NCBI GenBank assembly: GCA_947497485.1
Contig: CANMHB010000011.1
Span: forward strand, 1-64,000
DNA: 64,000 bases
Source of the DNA: Flavobacteriales bacterium
GTDB taxonomy: Bacteria > Bacteroidota > Bacteroidia > Flavobacteriales_D > Crocinitomicaceae
Reading direction: 5' to 3'
Within the stretch, counting starts at the first letter, position 1; each line of letters starts with the position of its first letter. The notes below the pieces were generated by a model. It ran no database searches. It was not told where the DNA came from and saw only the letters and a program-made list of their open reading frames with translations. This document shows positions 19,381 through 28,695 of the stretch, in pieces. The translations under genes were made by a program, and so were the position numbers.

Positions 19381-19563
19381 CTAAAATGTTAATAAAATGA
19401 AAGACAAAATACCAGAAAAACCGATAGCCCCATAAAACCAGGGGCTTCTCAGTAGTGATCTAGACAAATTAATCTTTCGCATAATCTCGTCAAAATTCTT
19501 TCGCTTTGAAATTTCTTCATTTGACGGTTCTTTTCGATCGATAATAATTTGAATTTTACTCAT
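19381..19563 (-). CDS. Small single-pass membrane protein coupled to the sigma factor
   Basis: A 60-residue protein with a charged N-terminal half (about 1-40, rich in K, R, E) and one membrane helix at the C-terminus (about 43-60). It starts on ATG inside the last codons of the sigma-factor gene (8-base overlap), so translation is coupled. The arrangement is that of an ECF sigma factor with a membrane partner, but the protein is much shorter than known anti-sigma factors and has no recognised domain. Function is inferred from position only. Confidence 0.65.
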   Translation of the reverse strand: MSKIQIIIDRKEPSNEEISKRKNFDEIMRKINLSRSLLRSPWFYGAIGFSGILSFILLTF

Positions 19564-20134
19564 ATTGCTGTTTATTAAATTTCTTTTTCAATTTAGCTAA
19601 AGCCCTGAAAGTTTTAACCTTAGCATTATTTTCAGTTAACCCTATAATCTCACCGATTTCTCTGAATGAACGTTTTTCAAAAAATCTCATCTCAATTAAC
19701 TGAAGTTCATTTTCCTTCAATAAAGTTAGACTTTTCAGGAGTTTTTCGCGATTTTCTTCAGATCGATCATCACAAATTTCATCTACCATTTGAACAATTG
19801 TTACTGAGTCAATATTTATTGTTCTTCTTGCCTTTTGATCTCTAAATGATTGATACAATTCACTTTTTGCAATTCTAAACAACCAAGAAGAAAAAGGAAC
19901 TCCACGAAACTCAAATTTGTTCAATGCACCCATAGCTTTAACGAATACACATGAAGTAATATCGTATGCCGATTCTTGTTCATCAACCCGTTTATAAATA
20001 TAGCGAAAAATTACTTCATAATATTTATTGTAAAGCGGAGCAAAAAACTGAGGGTTTCTCTTTGCTTTTTCAATAATTGTTAGTTCTTCGCTAAGAACTA
20101 AACTACTCTGGTGATAATTTAAGTTAGTTGCCAT
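19556..20134 (-). CDS. ECF-type RNA polymerase sigma factor
   Basis: A 192-residue sigma-70 family protein with region 2 (about 28-95; FAPLYNKYYEVIFRYIYKRV, the DITSCVFVKAMGAL core and SSWLFRIAKSEL) and region 4 (about 130-185; LKENELQLIEMRFFEKRSFREIGEIIGLTENNAKVKTFRAL). Region 3 is absent, as in ECF factors. It is followed by an overlapping 60-residue membrane protein and, after 97 bases, by an outer-membrane barrel gene. The regulon cannot be told from this window. Confidence 0.92.
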   Translation of the reverse strand: MATNLNYHQSSLVLSEELTIIEKAKRNPQFFAPLYNKYYEVIFRYIYKRVDEQESAYDITSCVFVKAMGALNKFEFRGVPFSSWLFRIAKSELYQSFRDQKARRTINIDSVTIVQMVDEICDDRSEENREKLLKSLTLLKENELQLIEMRFFEKRSFREIGEIIGLTENNAKVKTFRALAKLKKKFNKQQYE

Positions 20135-20317
20135 TTTTTTTTGGTTTTATAGTTTTTTAACTTGGAGAATAAAAGAGCTTGCAGTCTCTTTGTATTTGGA
20201 TAACGCAACAATTTTCAGAATGTAACAATTCTAGAAAAAATATTTTTAGAAAAAATTTGAGTTTCGTTCAATAATTCCTTTTTGCGACTTTTCAGGGAAT
20301 TACAAATAGAGTAAAAT

Positions 20318-22399
20318 CTAAAACTGAACTCGCAGCTGTATAAGCAAATCAGTCTTTCTTGAACCAACAACCTCTTCAGCGCCGGAACTAATGGAAGAAC
20401 GATTATTGTAAAGAAACAATCCGTAACGCAACCAGAGATCAAAACGCTTAAGGAAAGAATACCTTATTAGAACATAAGATCTACTTCCCTGATAATAGTA
20501 TGCCGGCACCGCAAAAGCATAAAGCGCATTGTTTTCAAATGAATAAATGCGTGTGTCGTAGCTGTCTGTTTCAAACAAGGCATATCGAAATGCGAGATCA
20601 ATAGGAAAGCTTCTAGGTCTAAAAATAAAATCTTGCGTCATCAACAAACCACTCTCTGGAGAATTGCTAGGTCGATTTATCGTAACATACTCAATTCTGC
20701 TCTTCAATGTGAAAAATTCACTTACGGTGTAAGATAAGTTGAAGCGATAGCTCCGTTGAATAACATCCTCTAGATCTTTAACAGTTCCATCAGAATCACG
20801 ACTATTTTTTTGCCGCATTTGTTGCCTAAAACGCGCATAAACCTCAAAAATCTTATTTGGTTTATAAATTGGTTGAATCAAGAATTCATGGCCATAAGAC
20901 GGAGCATCAATCAGGTATTTCATCCAAGGAAACCGAAATAAATCTGCATAACCATTAAGTGACCATTTCGAATTAAATTTCAACTTCAATCCCGCATACA
21001 AACCTTTTTCATTTTGGGTATTACTTCCTTCTGAGAATCCGGCATTATAAAATGTTTGATAATCCCGTGAATAATTTCGGTAGAGAAGTCCAATACTAGC
21101 TCTTGAATCTATTGAAATCATTGCACCATGAACCATAGCTAATCCATTTGAAACATCTGAACTAAGAATTTTTGAAACTTCTCCAAAAAGATTTAAATTC
21201 TTGAACGTATAATTATAGTCACCACTAAAAGATATTCTGTTCTGTCCTCTAAAATCAAATTGATTATAAAAACCTTCTTTTTTATCAAATACCTTATCGT
21301 AGCCCTGATAAACAATAGCCGTTCCTAACTTTAACCCATTAGTTGAATAGCGTAAATTTGCCCCAGAAATCAATTCATTTAATCCGTTCATTTTGGCTAT
21401 TTCAGCATTTGTGCGATGTAAACCCGATAAATCAATGGTTGAAATAAATTCCAAATCTTCGTAAGTTGAATCTGCCAAAACGGCTGCGTCAATTTTCTTT
21501 CTTGAACCAAATAAAGTCAAACCAAAATTTTTATAGGCTAGGTCCATGGCGGCACCTCTTAAAAAACGTGATTCATCAACACTCGTATATGGCCTAATTG
21601 GAATTGCATTTCGTTTTATCGTAGCTATATCAGCTGTTTTTCCAAACGCATAACTAGACCAAAGATTTAATCCTTGACCGATTTGAATTTGATAATCTCC
21701 AAGGACTGCAGATTTTAAATATTTACCTCCTTTAAAAAATGCATGTACAGAATAAAAATCGAATCCTTTTTTTTGAGCTCCTTTGAAAAATTGCTCGCCA
21801 GCATCCTTTTCACATGTATAACCAATGCTAATATTTGTTTTGTAGGTATAACGAAATCGCGTATAATAACGATCACCATTTCCATAATAGTAATTGTTCG
21901 AATTTTTCAAAATTGAATCGGGAACTTCTGCATAACCTGCTTTTTGTTCAATCATTGGTTGAACGCGAAAAAATTGTTCAAATTTCCCCTGCTTTATAGC
22001 TTCCTTAAATGTAATATGTAAATTATCCAATCGATCATCAATTCGGATAAATGGTCGAACGAGTTGAATGGTATTTAAATCCCAATATTCAAGACTTTGT
22101 AATTCATAAATTGAGATAAAATTTCCAAATGCCTTTCTATGCAAAAGCAAATCGTTGATTTGAACATCCGTTAACAAATTTAACTCTTCCAATTCCTGTC
22201 CCTGAGTCGAATTTAGATTAATCGGATTATCATAGTAAAAATTAAGTTGCTCAATAATATTTGTTAGATCCAGGTTTTCAGATTGCAATTGTTCTGAAAT
22301 AAACTCAATACGCTGCTGAATTATTTCACCCTTATCCTGTGCAATTAGGGGTTTAAAATTTAAAAGCAATAAAAGGAATAAAAATCTTTTATGCATCAT
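20318..22399 (-). CDS. Secreted helix-hairpin-helix protein with predicted C-terminal beta-barrel
   Basis: A 693-residue exported protein: signal peptide about 1-20 (ending LIAQ), a ComEA-like double helix-hairpin-helix region at about 50-118 (INLNSTQGQELEEL, then HRKAFGNFISIYEL and NTIQLVRPFI), then about 570 residues of alternating amphipathic strands (frequent Y/F-x-R-Y and ending in LLIQLRVQF), as expected for an outer-membrane barrel. Helix-hairpin-helix domains usually bind DNA. Such fusions are known in Bacteroidota but lack an assigned function. Its ATG overlaps the stop of the PorV/PorQ-like gene (ATGA), making it the last gene of a three-gene operon. Confidence 0.82.
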   Translation of the reverse strand: MMHKRFLFLLLLLNFKPLIAQDKGEIIQQRIEFISEQLQSENLDLTNIIEQLNFYYDNPINLNSTQGQELEELNLLTDVQINDLLLHRKAFGNFISIYELQSLEYWDLNTIQLVRPFIRIDDRLDNLHITFKEAIKQGKFEQFFRVQPMIEQKAGYAEVPDSILKNSNNYYYGNGDRYYTRFRYTYKTNISIGYTCEKDAGEQFFKGAQKKGFDFYSVHAFFKGGKYLKSAVLGDYQIQIGQGLNLWSSYAFGKTADIATIKRNAIPIRPYTSVDESRFLRGAAMDLAYKNFGLTLFGSRKKIDAAVLADSTYEDLEFISTIDLSGLHRTNAEIAKMNGLNELISGANLRYSTNGLKLGTAIVYQGYDKVFDKKEGFYNQFDFRGQNRISFSGDYNYTFKNLNLFGEVSKILSSDVSNGLAMVHGAMISIDSRASIGLLYRNYSRDYQTFYNAGFSEGSNTQNEKGLYAGLKLKFNSKWSLNGYADLFRFPWMKYLIDAPSYGHEFLIQPIYKPNKIFEVYARFRQQMRQKNSRDSDGTVKDLEDVIQRSYRFNLSYTVSEFFTLKSRIEYVTINRPSNSPESGLLMTQDFIFRPRSFPIDLAFRYALFETDSYDTRIYSFENNALYAFAVPAYYYQGSRSYVLIRYSFLKRFDLWLRYGLFLYNNRSSISSGAEEVVGSRKTDLLIQLRVQF

Positions 22400-23208
22400 T
22401 TCATTTGAACTGTGAAACTCAAATTTGGTGACCAGCCTATAATTTGTTGATATGCTGAACCCACATCCAATTTATAAATTCCTTTCCAGTGATAACCAAA
22501 ACCAAATGAAAATTCAATAGGGGCAGTTCCAAAGCCACCTCTGAAATAAACATTTTCCGCTGGTGAATACTCAATTCCTGATTTGAAACGAATTGGATAA
22601 TCTACATTTTTCTCAACTTCACCTAGAAAAATTACTTTATTTGAAACGTGATATCTTGTTCCCAAACGTAATAAACTCGAATATCGATCTTCTTGATAGG
22701 ATGAAAGTTTATTCCTAGTAAGATTTAAAACACTGAATCCAAGATGCCAGTTTTCAGTGATTTTCGCCATAAAACCCACTTCAGCAGTAACTGTTTGATT
22801 ACGACCATAAGCTTCTGGCAATCGAACCAAATGATAATTCATTTGAACACCAACAGATAAGTGATCAGTCAATGCCATTGCATATCCAAATCCAGAACGA
22901 TATGTTCGAAAATTCGTGTAACCAAAAGTCTGACCTCCGACAGAAATAACTCCTCTTTTTAATGGATAGGCTACAACAAATCCTTGTGATTGCAATTCAC
23001 GTAATAAAAAGCGATTTTCATAGGAAACTCCAAAAGCCAATTTTTTAATGCCAGCCAGAGCAGCCGGATTGTGGTGATAGGCCCAAACATCATTGATGGT
23101 TACACTGGCATTACCTAGCGCCATTGATCTGCTTCCCATTGGCTGCCAACCTTGAGCGAAAAACTGGTTAAAAACAGTAAAGAAAAGCAAGGTCTTTATC
23201 CATTTCAT
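22396..23208 (-). CDS. PorV/PorQ-like outer-membrane protein
   Basis: A 270-residue exported protein with a signal peptide (about 1-18, ending FFAQ) and the start GSRSMALGNASVTINDVWAYHHNPAAL that characterises the PorV/PorQ/FadL-like group: a small-residue SMALG turn followed by the NPAAL motif. The remainder is regular beta-strand sequence. It is shorter than typical PorV (about 390 residues). It overlaps both neighbours by ATGA and may form a complex with the helix-hairpin-helix barrel protein. A role in T9SS is possible but not shown. Confidence 0.75.
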   Translation of the reverse strand: MKWIKTLLFFTVFNQFFAQGWQPMGSRSMALGNASVTINDVWAYHHNPAALAGIKKLAFGVSYENRFLLRELQSQGFVVAYPLKRGVISVGGQTFGYTNFRTYRSGFGYAMALTDHLSVGVQMNYHLVRLPEAYGRNQTVTAEVGFMAKITENWHLGFSVLNLTRNKLSSYQEDRYSSLLRLGTRYHVSNKVIFLGEVEKNVDYPIRFKSGIEYSPAENVYFRGGFGTAPIEFSFGFGYHWKGIYKLDVGSAYQQIIGWSPNLSFTVQMK

Positions 23209-23648
23209 AAAAGCAAGCGTTTAAAAGATCCAATTTTTGTGGATTTATAATCCTCTTCTTCTGCAAAATACCAAGTATTTCCATTATCATCGCTCATCGC
23301 AAACAATGAAAATCTCTTTCCAACTGCACCAGCGTATTGATCTTCTTTTTTCAATAATTTTAATTCAACATGAATATTTTCAGAATCACGTGTTATTTTT
23401 CCAATTAATGCATCCGTCCAAAAATACTTTTCCTTTTCGAATTTCTTTTTAAAAGATTCATCGCTAATTGCCTTGTAATACTTTAAAATCTGTGGATGCG
23501 TTGCTGCCACACGAGAAAGTTTAAGATCAGTATTCACAGAATGAAGATATCTTGTTATCGCCATATTCAGCGACTTTTCTTCTGCCGAGTTCAATCCACA
23601 GGAGGTAATGAAAATAAGCAACATAAAAATCCAAATGATTTTTTTCAT
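23205..23648 (-). CDS. Small lipoprotein of unknown function
   Basis: A 147-residue protein with a lipoprotein signal (lipobox ITSCG, Cys at about 17). The mature domain is alpha/beta with a conserved-looking DNGNTWYFAEEEDY segment near the end; no family recognised. First gene of the lipoprotein, PorV/PorQ-like, helix-hairpin-helix operon, with ATGA coupling to the next gene. A -7 box TAAATTTG lies at 23682-23675, 26 bases before the ATG. Confidence 0.72.
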   Translation of the reverse strand: MKKIIWIFMLLIFITSCGLNSAEEKSLNMAITRYLHSVNTDLKLSRVAATHPQILKYYKAISDESFKKKFEKEKYFWTDALIGKITRDSENIHVELKLLKKEDQYAGAVGKRFSLFAMSDDNGNTWYFAEEEDYKSTKIGSFKRLLL

Positions 23649-23674
23649 TTTTAAATTTATTTGCGAAAATTAAT

Positions 23675-23682
23675 CAAATTTA
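23675..23682 (-). promoter_or_regulatory. Candidate -7 box of the lipoprotein/HHH operon
   Basis: TAAATTTG on the minus strand, 26 bases upstream of the ATG at 23648. It would drive the three-gene envelope operon. No upstream TTG at the usual spacing. Confidence 0.45.
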
Positions 23683-23761
23683 TCTAGCTTTTAAATGCTT
23701 AGGTTGAACTTAATTTAAATTTAATTTTCAATTATTAATTTCGGATTTTATCTAAGAAATG

Positions 23762-23769
23762 TATCTTTG
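23762..23769 (+). promoter_or_regulatory. -7 box of the methylmalonyl-CoA mutase operon
   Basis: TATCTTTG on the plus strand lies 24 bases before the ATG at 23794. A TTG start at 23767 would lie within this box, which supports the ATG as the true start. Confidence 0.55.
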
Positions 23770-23793
23770 AAAAAAATCAAAACACTTAAAAAT

Positions 23794-25017
23794 ATGGAAT
23801 TTCAATTCAAAATACCTGACCGAAAATTTTGGAGAGAAAAAGTCCTCAGTGAACTTAAAGAACATAAAGATCGAATAATTTATAAAAATGAGATTGAGGA
23901 AATAGAATTTGATATTACTGAAATTCCAACTAATCTTATTGAAAATCAAGATGAAAGAGACTCAAATGAATGGCGAAATTGTTTTTATGTGACTGTATCC
24001 AACGAAGATGAAGCGAATAAACTTTGTCTGAATGCATTGATGTCTGGAGCAGATAGCTTATTTCTTGATATTGCCAAATCTCAGACAGATTGGACGAAAT
24101 TATTTCAGGGAATTGGGTTTGAATACATTTCGACCCGGATTAGAACATCAGACTCCAATGAAATCAATTCGTTGGATAAGTATTTGAAAAATAATGAAAT
24201 CAAAAATGTTTTTCTCTTAATCGACCCACTCGTAAATGATAATTCTTTCCAGAAAGATCATGTTCTTTTTTTAAACGGGTTTGAACTAAATCAAATTGGA
24301 GCCAACGCAAGTCAAGAGTTGGGAATATTACTCTCATCTTTTCATGAATTACTATTAAAAGATTGTGGTTCGCATAAATTTAATTTTCACTTGGGCATTG
24401 GAAGCAATTATTTTATCGAAATCGCAAAATTTAGGGCGATTAAATGGCTAGTCAAAAATTTATGTTATATTTATAATATAGAATCACCCGAAATTGTATT
24501 TACTGCTGAAACAGGTTTTTTGAATAAATCTTTGAAAGATCCTCACACAAACCTTTTAAGACAATCTACAGAGGCCATGTCGGCAATATTAGGTGGCGTT
24601 GCAGAATTGACCATTAGATCATATGACGATATTTCTGAATCAGGATCAAATGAATTTTCACGAAGGATGGCCCTCAATGTTTCCTCTATTCTAAAAGAAG
24701 AAAGTTATTTTGACTATGTAAACGACCCATTGAAAGGAAGTAATTTAGTAAATCTATTAACAGAAAAAATAATTGAAAAAAGTTGGCAATATTTTCAAAA
24801 ACTCGAAAATTTTGGCTCAATAAATAGTCAAGATAAATTGAATTTCATTCGAGAATCAATTGAAAAAATTAGAACTAATAGGATTGATAAATTTGAGTCT
24901 AATGAAAATCAATTAATTGGAATTAATTGCTTTAAAAACAAAGATGAAAAACTGGCTCTTTGGAATACGGATAAAAAATACTTAGGAAAATCCTATCTTA
25001 TTCTTGAAAAAAATTGA
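23794..25017 (+). CDS. mutA: Methylmalonyl-CoA mutase small subunit
   Basis: A 407-residue protein homologous to the barrel half of methylmalonyl-CoA mutase; it pairs with the catalytic large subunit. The mutase-like core is recognisable (GANASQELGILLSSFHELL, then STEAMSAILGGVAELTIRSYD), but it is shorter than many small subunits and lacks a C-terminal cobalamin domain. ATG 23794 is chosen because an upstream TTG sits in the promoter box. The large-subunit gene follows after 3 bases. Confidence 0.92.
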   Translation: MEFQFKIPDRKFWREKVLSELKEHKDRIIYKNEIEEIEFDITEIPTNLIENQDERDSNEWRNCFYVTVSNEDEANKLCLNALMSGADSLFLDIAKSQTDWTKLFQGIGFEYISTRIRTSDSNEINSLDKYLKNNEIKNVFLLIDPLVNDNSFQKDHVLFLNGFELNQIGANASQELGILLSSFHELLLKDCGSHKFNFHLGIGSNYFIEIAKFRAIKWLVKNLCYIYNIESPEIVFTAETGFLNKSLKDPHTNLLRQSTEAMSAILGGVAELTIRSYDDISESGSNEFSRRMALNVSSILKEESYFDYVNDPLKGSNLVNLLTEKIIEKSWQYFQKLENFGSINSQDKLNFIRESIEKIRTNRIDKFESNENQLIGINCFKNKDEKLALWNTDKKYLGKSYLILEKN

Positions 25018-25020
25018 CAA

Positions 25021-27147
25021 ATGGAACGACGAAAAATTGAATCTTTAAATCTTGGGACTTCCTTAAAAAAAGATCGTTCATCTAAAATATTTGAAACAGC
25101 AGAAAATATTTCAATTAAATCGGAATATTTCAAAGAGGACATTACGGAAGAGAATCATCTTAAATATTTATCTGGGATTGAACCTTATTTAGGTGGACCA
25201 TATGCGTCTATGTATGTTTCGAAACCATGGACAATTCGTCAATATGCAGGATTTTCAACTGCAGAGGAATCAAACGCTTTTTATCGTCGAAACCTTGCTG
25301 CAGGACAAAAAGGTCTTTCGGTTGCCTTCGATTTGGCAACACATCGTGGTTATGATTCCGATCATCCACGCGTAATTGGCGACGTTGGAAAGGCGGGTGT
25401 TGCAATCGATTCAATTGAAGACATGAAAGTCCTTTTCAATGAGATTCCATTAGGAGAAATGTCTGTTTCAATGACTATGAACGGAGCCGTTCTTCCAATT
25501 ATGGCATTCTATATTGCCGCAGCGCAAGAACAGGGGGTTGAACTTTCGCAACTATCTGGAACAATTCAAAACGATATTTTGAAGGAATTCATGGTCCGAA
25601 ACACTTACATTTATCCCCCTACTCCTTCAATGCGAATTATAGCAGACATTTTCGAATATACGTCGAAAAAAATGCCAAAGTTCAATTCCATTTCTATTTC
25701 TGGCTACCACATGCAAGAGGCTGGAGCGACAGCCGCAATTGAATTAGCCTACACATTAGCGGATGGCATCGAATATATTCGAACAGGAATTCAAGCTGGA
25801 TTAAAAATTGATGATTTTGCCCCTCGGTTGAGCTTCTTTTGGGCAATCGGAATGAATCACCATATGGAAATTGCCAAAATGCGCGCGGGAAGATTACTTT
25901 GGGCAAAGCTTGTTTCACAATTCAATCCTGCAAACAAAAAATCAACGGCACTTAGAACACATTGTCAAACTTCGGGCTGGTCGCTGACGGAACAAGATCC
26001 ATTTAACAATGTTGCCCGCACTTGCATTGAAGCAATGGCAGCTGCACTTGGTGGAACACAATCATTACACACCAACGCATTAGATGAAGCGATTGCTTTG
26101 CCAACGGATTTCTCAGCTCGAATTGCAAGAAATACCCAACTTTTTATTCAAAAAGAAACTGGAATAACATCTTTTATCGACCCATATGCTGGAAGTTATT
26201 ACATCGAAAAACTCACATCTTCTCTCATGGATGAAGCTTGGCGATTAATTCAAGAAGTTGAAGAATTAGGAGGAATGGCGAAAGCGATAGAAACTGGAAT
26301 TCCAAAAATGCGAATCGAAGAAGCTGCTGCCAAAAAACAAGCAAGAATCGATTCTGGAAAAGATGTTATTGTCGGTGTCAATCGTTTTCAAGTAGATGAT
26401 GATTCAGAAATCGAAATTTTAGAAATTGACAATTCCAAAGTCCGTGCTGAACAAATCGAACGTCTGCATAATTTAAAGGCGAAACGAAATCAGGTATTAG
26501 TCGATGAGTTATTGAAAAAACTAGAAGATTGCGCGAAATCGGAAAATGGCAACCTACTTGAAATAGCTGTTGAATGCGCAATTGCTCGATGTTCATTAGG
26601 AGAAATTTCGCAAGCTTTGGAAAATGTTTTTGGTCGTTACAAAGCAACAATTCGAGCTATTAGTCAAGTTTATTCAAAAGAAGCAATGAAGGATCAAGAT
26701 TTTATCAAAGCCATTGAATTGGTCGAAACATTCACTAAACTAGAAGGAAGAAGACCTCGAATTATGATTGCGAAAATGGGACAAGATGGGCATGATCGAG
26801 GTGCAAAGGTTATCGCAACCGCATTCGCTGACATCGGTTTTGACGTTGACATTGGACCGCTATTTCAAACTCCTGAGGAGGCGGCAAAGCAAGCAATCGA
26901 AAACGACGTTCATATTTTGGGCGTTTCTTCGCTCGCTGCAGGACATAAAACACTCGTCCCAGCGGTTATTGAAGAGTTAAAAAATCAAGGAAGAGAAGAT
27001 ATTATGGTCGTTGCAGGAGGGGTAATACCACAAAAAGATTATGCCTTTCTCGAAGAGTCAGGAGTGTTTGGAATTTATGGCCCAGGAACCAAAATTGCAA
27101 AAGCAGCGCAGGAAATATTGAATCTTCTTATTGCAAGTCACCAATAA
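25021..27147 (+). CDS. mutB: Methylmalonyl-CoA mutase large (catalytic) subunit
   Basis: A 708-residue adenosylcobalamin enzyme interconverting methylmalonyl-CoA and succinyl-CoA. The TIM-barrel substrate domain spans about 50-520 ([19 protein letters not shown] and [19 protein letters not shown] landmarks) and the B12-binding domain about 570-700, with the base-off motif DxHxxG at D589-H591-G594 ([11 protein letters not shown]) and the later LAAGH and VAGGVIP segments. It links propionate, valine, isoleucine and odd-chain fatty acid degradation to the citric acid cycle. It depends on B12 uptake or synthesis. Confidence 0.97.
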   Translation: MERRKIESLNLGTSLKKDRSSKIFETAENISIKSEYFKEDITEENHLKYLSGIEPYLGGPYASMYVSKPWTIRQYAGFSTAEESNAFYRRNLAAGQKGLSVAFDLATHRGYDSDHPRVIGDVGKAGVAIDSIEDMKVLFNEIPLGEMSVSMTMNGAVLPIMAFYIAAAQEQGVELSQLSGTIQNDILKEFMVRNTYIYPPTPSMRIIADIFEYTSKKMPKFNSISISGYHMQEAGATAAIELAYTLADGIEYIRTGIQAGLKIDDFAPRLSFFWAIGMNHHMEIAKMRAGRLLWAKLVSQFNPANKKSTALRTHCQTSGWSLTEQDPFNNVARTCIEAMAAALGGTQSLHTNALDEAIALPTDFSARIARNTQLFIQKETGITSFIDPYAGSYYIEKLTSSLMDEAWRLIQEVEELGGMAKAIETGIPKMRIEEAAAKKQARIDSGKDVIVGVNRFQVDDDSEIEILEIDNSKVRAEQIERLHNLKAKRNQVLVDELLKKLEDCAKSENGNLLEIAVECAIARCSLGEISQALENVFGRYKATIRAISQVYSKEAMKDQDFIKAIELVETFTKLEGRRPRIMIAKMGQDGHDRGAKVIATAFADIGFDVDIGPLFQTPEEAAKQAIENDVHILGVSSLAAGHKTLVPAVIEELKNQGREDIMVVAGGVIPQKDYAFLEESGVFGIYGPGTKIAKAAQEILNLLIASHQ

Positions 27148-27196
27148 TTTATAATTTCGGCACAAAAATTGAAACACACGGATAAAATTTTTAACT

Positions 27197-28324
27197 ATGA
27201 AAAATATTTGTATTACCTTATTTTCTTTTTTGACACTCTTGGTTCATGCTCAACCGAAATTAACTTTTACAGAATCAAAACAAATTTTGGTTTTAGACGA
27301 GGAAAATGAGGATGCAAGCACCGTAAAATTAAAAGCCAACTTTGTAAATGCTGGCACAAAAAAGCTCGGACATTTATGGACAATTTCCGGAACGAAGGAC
27401 AAAGATTGGGAATTTGTTAAAGGCGATGAAAAGTCTGAAGAAGTTACAGTTGAATTTAGCAAGGTAGGTATGTTCTCTGTTTCCCACACCTTAACTTTCT
27501 CTAGAACGAAAACACTGAAAGACGGATCTACAGAGGAAGAAGAAGACGAACTTTCTGTTGAAAAAGAAAACCTAATTACTGTTACGAATAATTTGGATGA
27601 ACTCACGCAAATACATGCGGATAGTAACTTCGTAAAACTTGTCAAGAAATCTGCTGATTACGTTGCTAAACCGAAATATGCTAGTGACCCGACTCCACAT
27701 ATATTTTTAGCCAAAGGGTATTTTGGGATGTATCGAAAGGACATCAAAGACGCTGCTATTCAGGAGCCTTTTGACGAGGCAATTGCTTCAACGGCGACTG
27801 CAATCGAAATGGATTTAAATGGAATATTTAACATGCCTATTCATAAAATTTGGTTGAATAAATTTCAAAATGAGGTCGTTAGCAACGGAGTTCTTTACAA
27901 TTTAGAAGAAGAAAACAATTATCCGATTTTTTACTCCGGAGATAAAAAGGAGCGAAACGCTGAATTAAATGGTCAAATGCTAGAAGGAATTGAACAATAT
28001 CTCTCAATTACGAAAAATCCGCTGGCTGGAAAGTTTTTAGAGGCCGCCATCCGATTCAATGCAAAAGACATTAAAAATGCTACGCTAATTTGGAAAACCG
28101 AGACAAAAAATCTTTTGGATTTAACAAGCATCGAAAATTTTACTGACACGGATCTAAAAGTTCTTAAAATTGGAATTATTTTAAGTGCTCAAGCACTTCA
28201 AAAGAAAGATGGTAATTCCACTGAAGCTTGTAATTTATTAAACAAAGCAAATGAATGGTTTGGTAAACAGAAAGACTTTTATTCTTATTACGAAAAAGTA
28301 ATGAATAAATGTGGGAAACAATAA
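27197..28324 (+). CDS. Secreted protein of unknown function
   Basis: A 375-residue protein with a signal peptide (about 1-18, ending VHAQ). The N-terminal third (about 20-130) looks like an immunoglobulin/PKD-type beta domain (VKLKANFVNAG, then a WTISGTKDKDWEF strand and VTVEFSKVGMFSVSHTLTFSR) interrupted by an acidic loop (TEEEEDEL). The rest is helical with weak tetratricopeptide-like periodicity. No family recognised and no T9SS tail. It is followed by a strong terminator. Confidence 0.7.
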   Translation: MKNICITLFSFLTLLVHAQPKLTFTESKQILVLDEENEDASTVKLKANFVNAGTKKLGHLWTISGTKDKDWEFVKGDEKSEEVTVEFSKVGMFSVSHTLTFSRTKTLKDGSTEEEEDELSVEKENLITVTNNLDELTQIHADSNFVKLVKKSADYVAKPKYASDPTPHIFLAKGYFGMYRKDIKDAAIQEPFDEAIASTATAIEMDLNGIFNMPIHKIWLNKFQNEVVSNGVLYNLEEENNYPIFYSGDKKERNAELNGQMLEGIEQYLSITKNPLAGKFLEAAIRFNAKDIKNATLIWKTETKNLLDLTSIENFTDTDLKVLKIGIILSAQALQKKDGNSTEACNLLNKANEWFGKQKDFYSYYEKVMNKCGKQ

Positions 28325-28350
28325 ACATTTGTATTTTCATAATTTTTCAA

Positions 28351-28379
28351 AAGGAGGGCTTACGGCCCTCCTTTTTTTT
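28351..28379 (+). terminator. Strong intrinsic terminator
   Basis: A 9-bp G/C-rich stem AAGGAGGGC/GCCCTCCTT (28351-28359 with 28365-28373) has a 5-base loop and is followed by a T-run to 28379. It ends the transcript of the secreted protein at 27197-28324. The next gene starts only 17 bases later, so that gene needs read-through or a promoter within the terminator region. Confidence 0.92.
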
Positions 28380-28395
28380 GTTTAGTTTGCAGTGT

Positions 28396-28695
28396 ATGAA
28401 GAAAATTCCACCTTTCGTAAAAAACAAATACTTTATAACGACTTTTTCATTTCTGGTATATTTTCTATTTCTAGACGATTTAGATATTATCACCATCGTA
28501 AATCAAAAAAGAAAGCTATCTAAATTAGAAGAGCAACGAGATATACTCGCTGAGCAACTAAAAGAAACTAAAAATACCTTAAGAAAGTTGAAAAATTTAG
28601 ATTATCTTGAGTCCTATGCGCGTTCTGAAAAGTTTTTCAAAAAAGACGACGAGGAAATTTTTGTCATTACTTTCGAAGAGAAAAAGAAGAAATAG
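28396..28695 (+). CDS. FtsB/DivIC family septum-formation protein
   Basis: A 99-residue bitopic protein with one membrane helix (about 12-27) followed by a coiled coil (about 32-66, QKRKLSKLEEQRDILAEQLKETKN) and a short C-terminal segment with YARSEKFFKKDDEEIFVI, the typical FtsB/DivIC pattern of the divisome. The ATG at 28396 lies after the terminator; an upstream in-frame start would put the terminator inside the protein. Its last 29 bases overlap the 3' end of the converging SpoIID gene. Confidence 0.85.
   Translation: MKKIPPFVKNKYFITTFSFLVYFLFLDDLDIITIVNQKRKLSKLEEQRDILAEQLKETKNTLRKLKNLDYLESYARSEKFFKKDDEEIFVITFEEKKKK

Noticed and set aside
23767-23793. TTG start adding nine residues to mutA
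   Set aside because: The TTG overlaps the -7 box and would not be in the transcript.
23649-23793. Cobalamin riboswitch before mutA
   Set aside because: The predicted leader is under 25 bases and no B12-box-like sequence was seen.
28309-28395. Extended N-terminus for the FtsB/DivIC protein
   Set aside because: It would place a strong terminator within the coding region and lacks family support.
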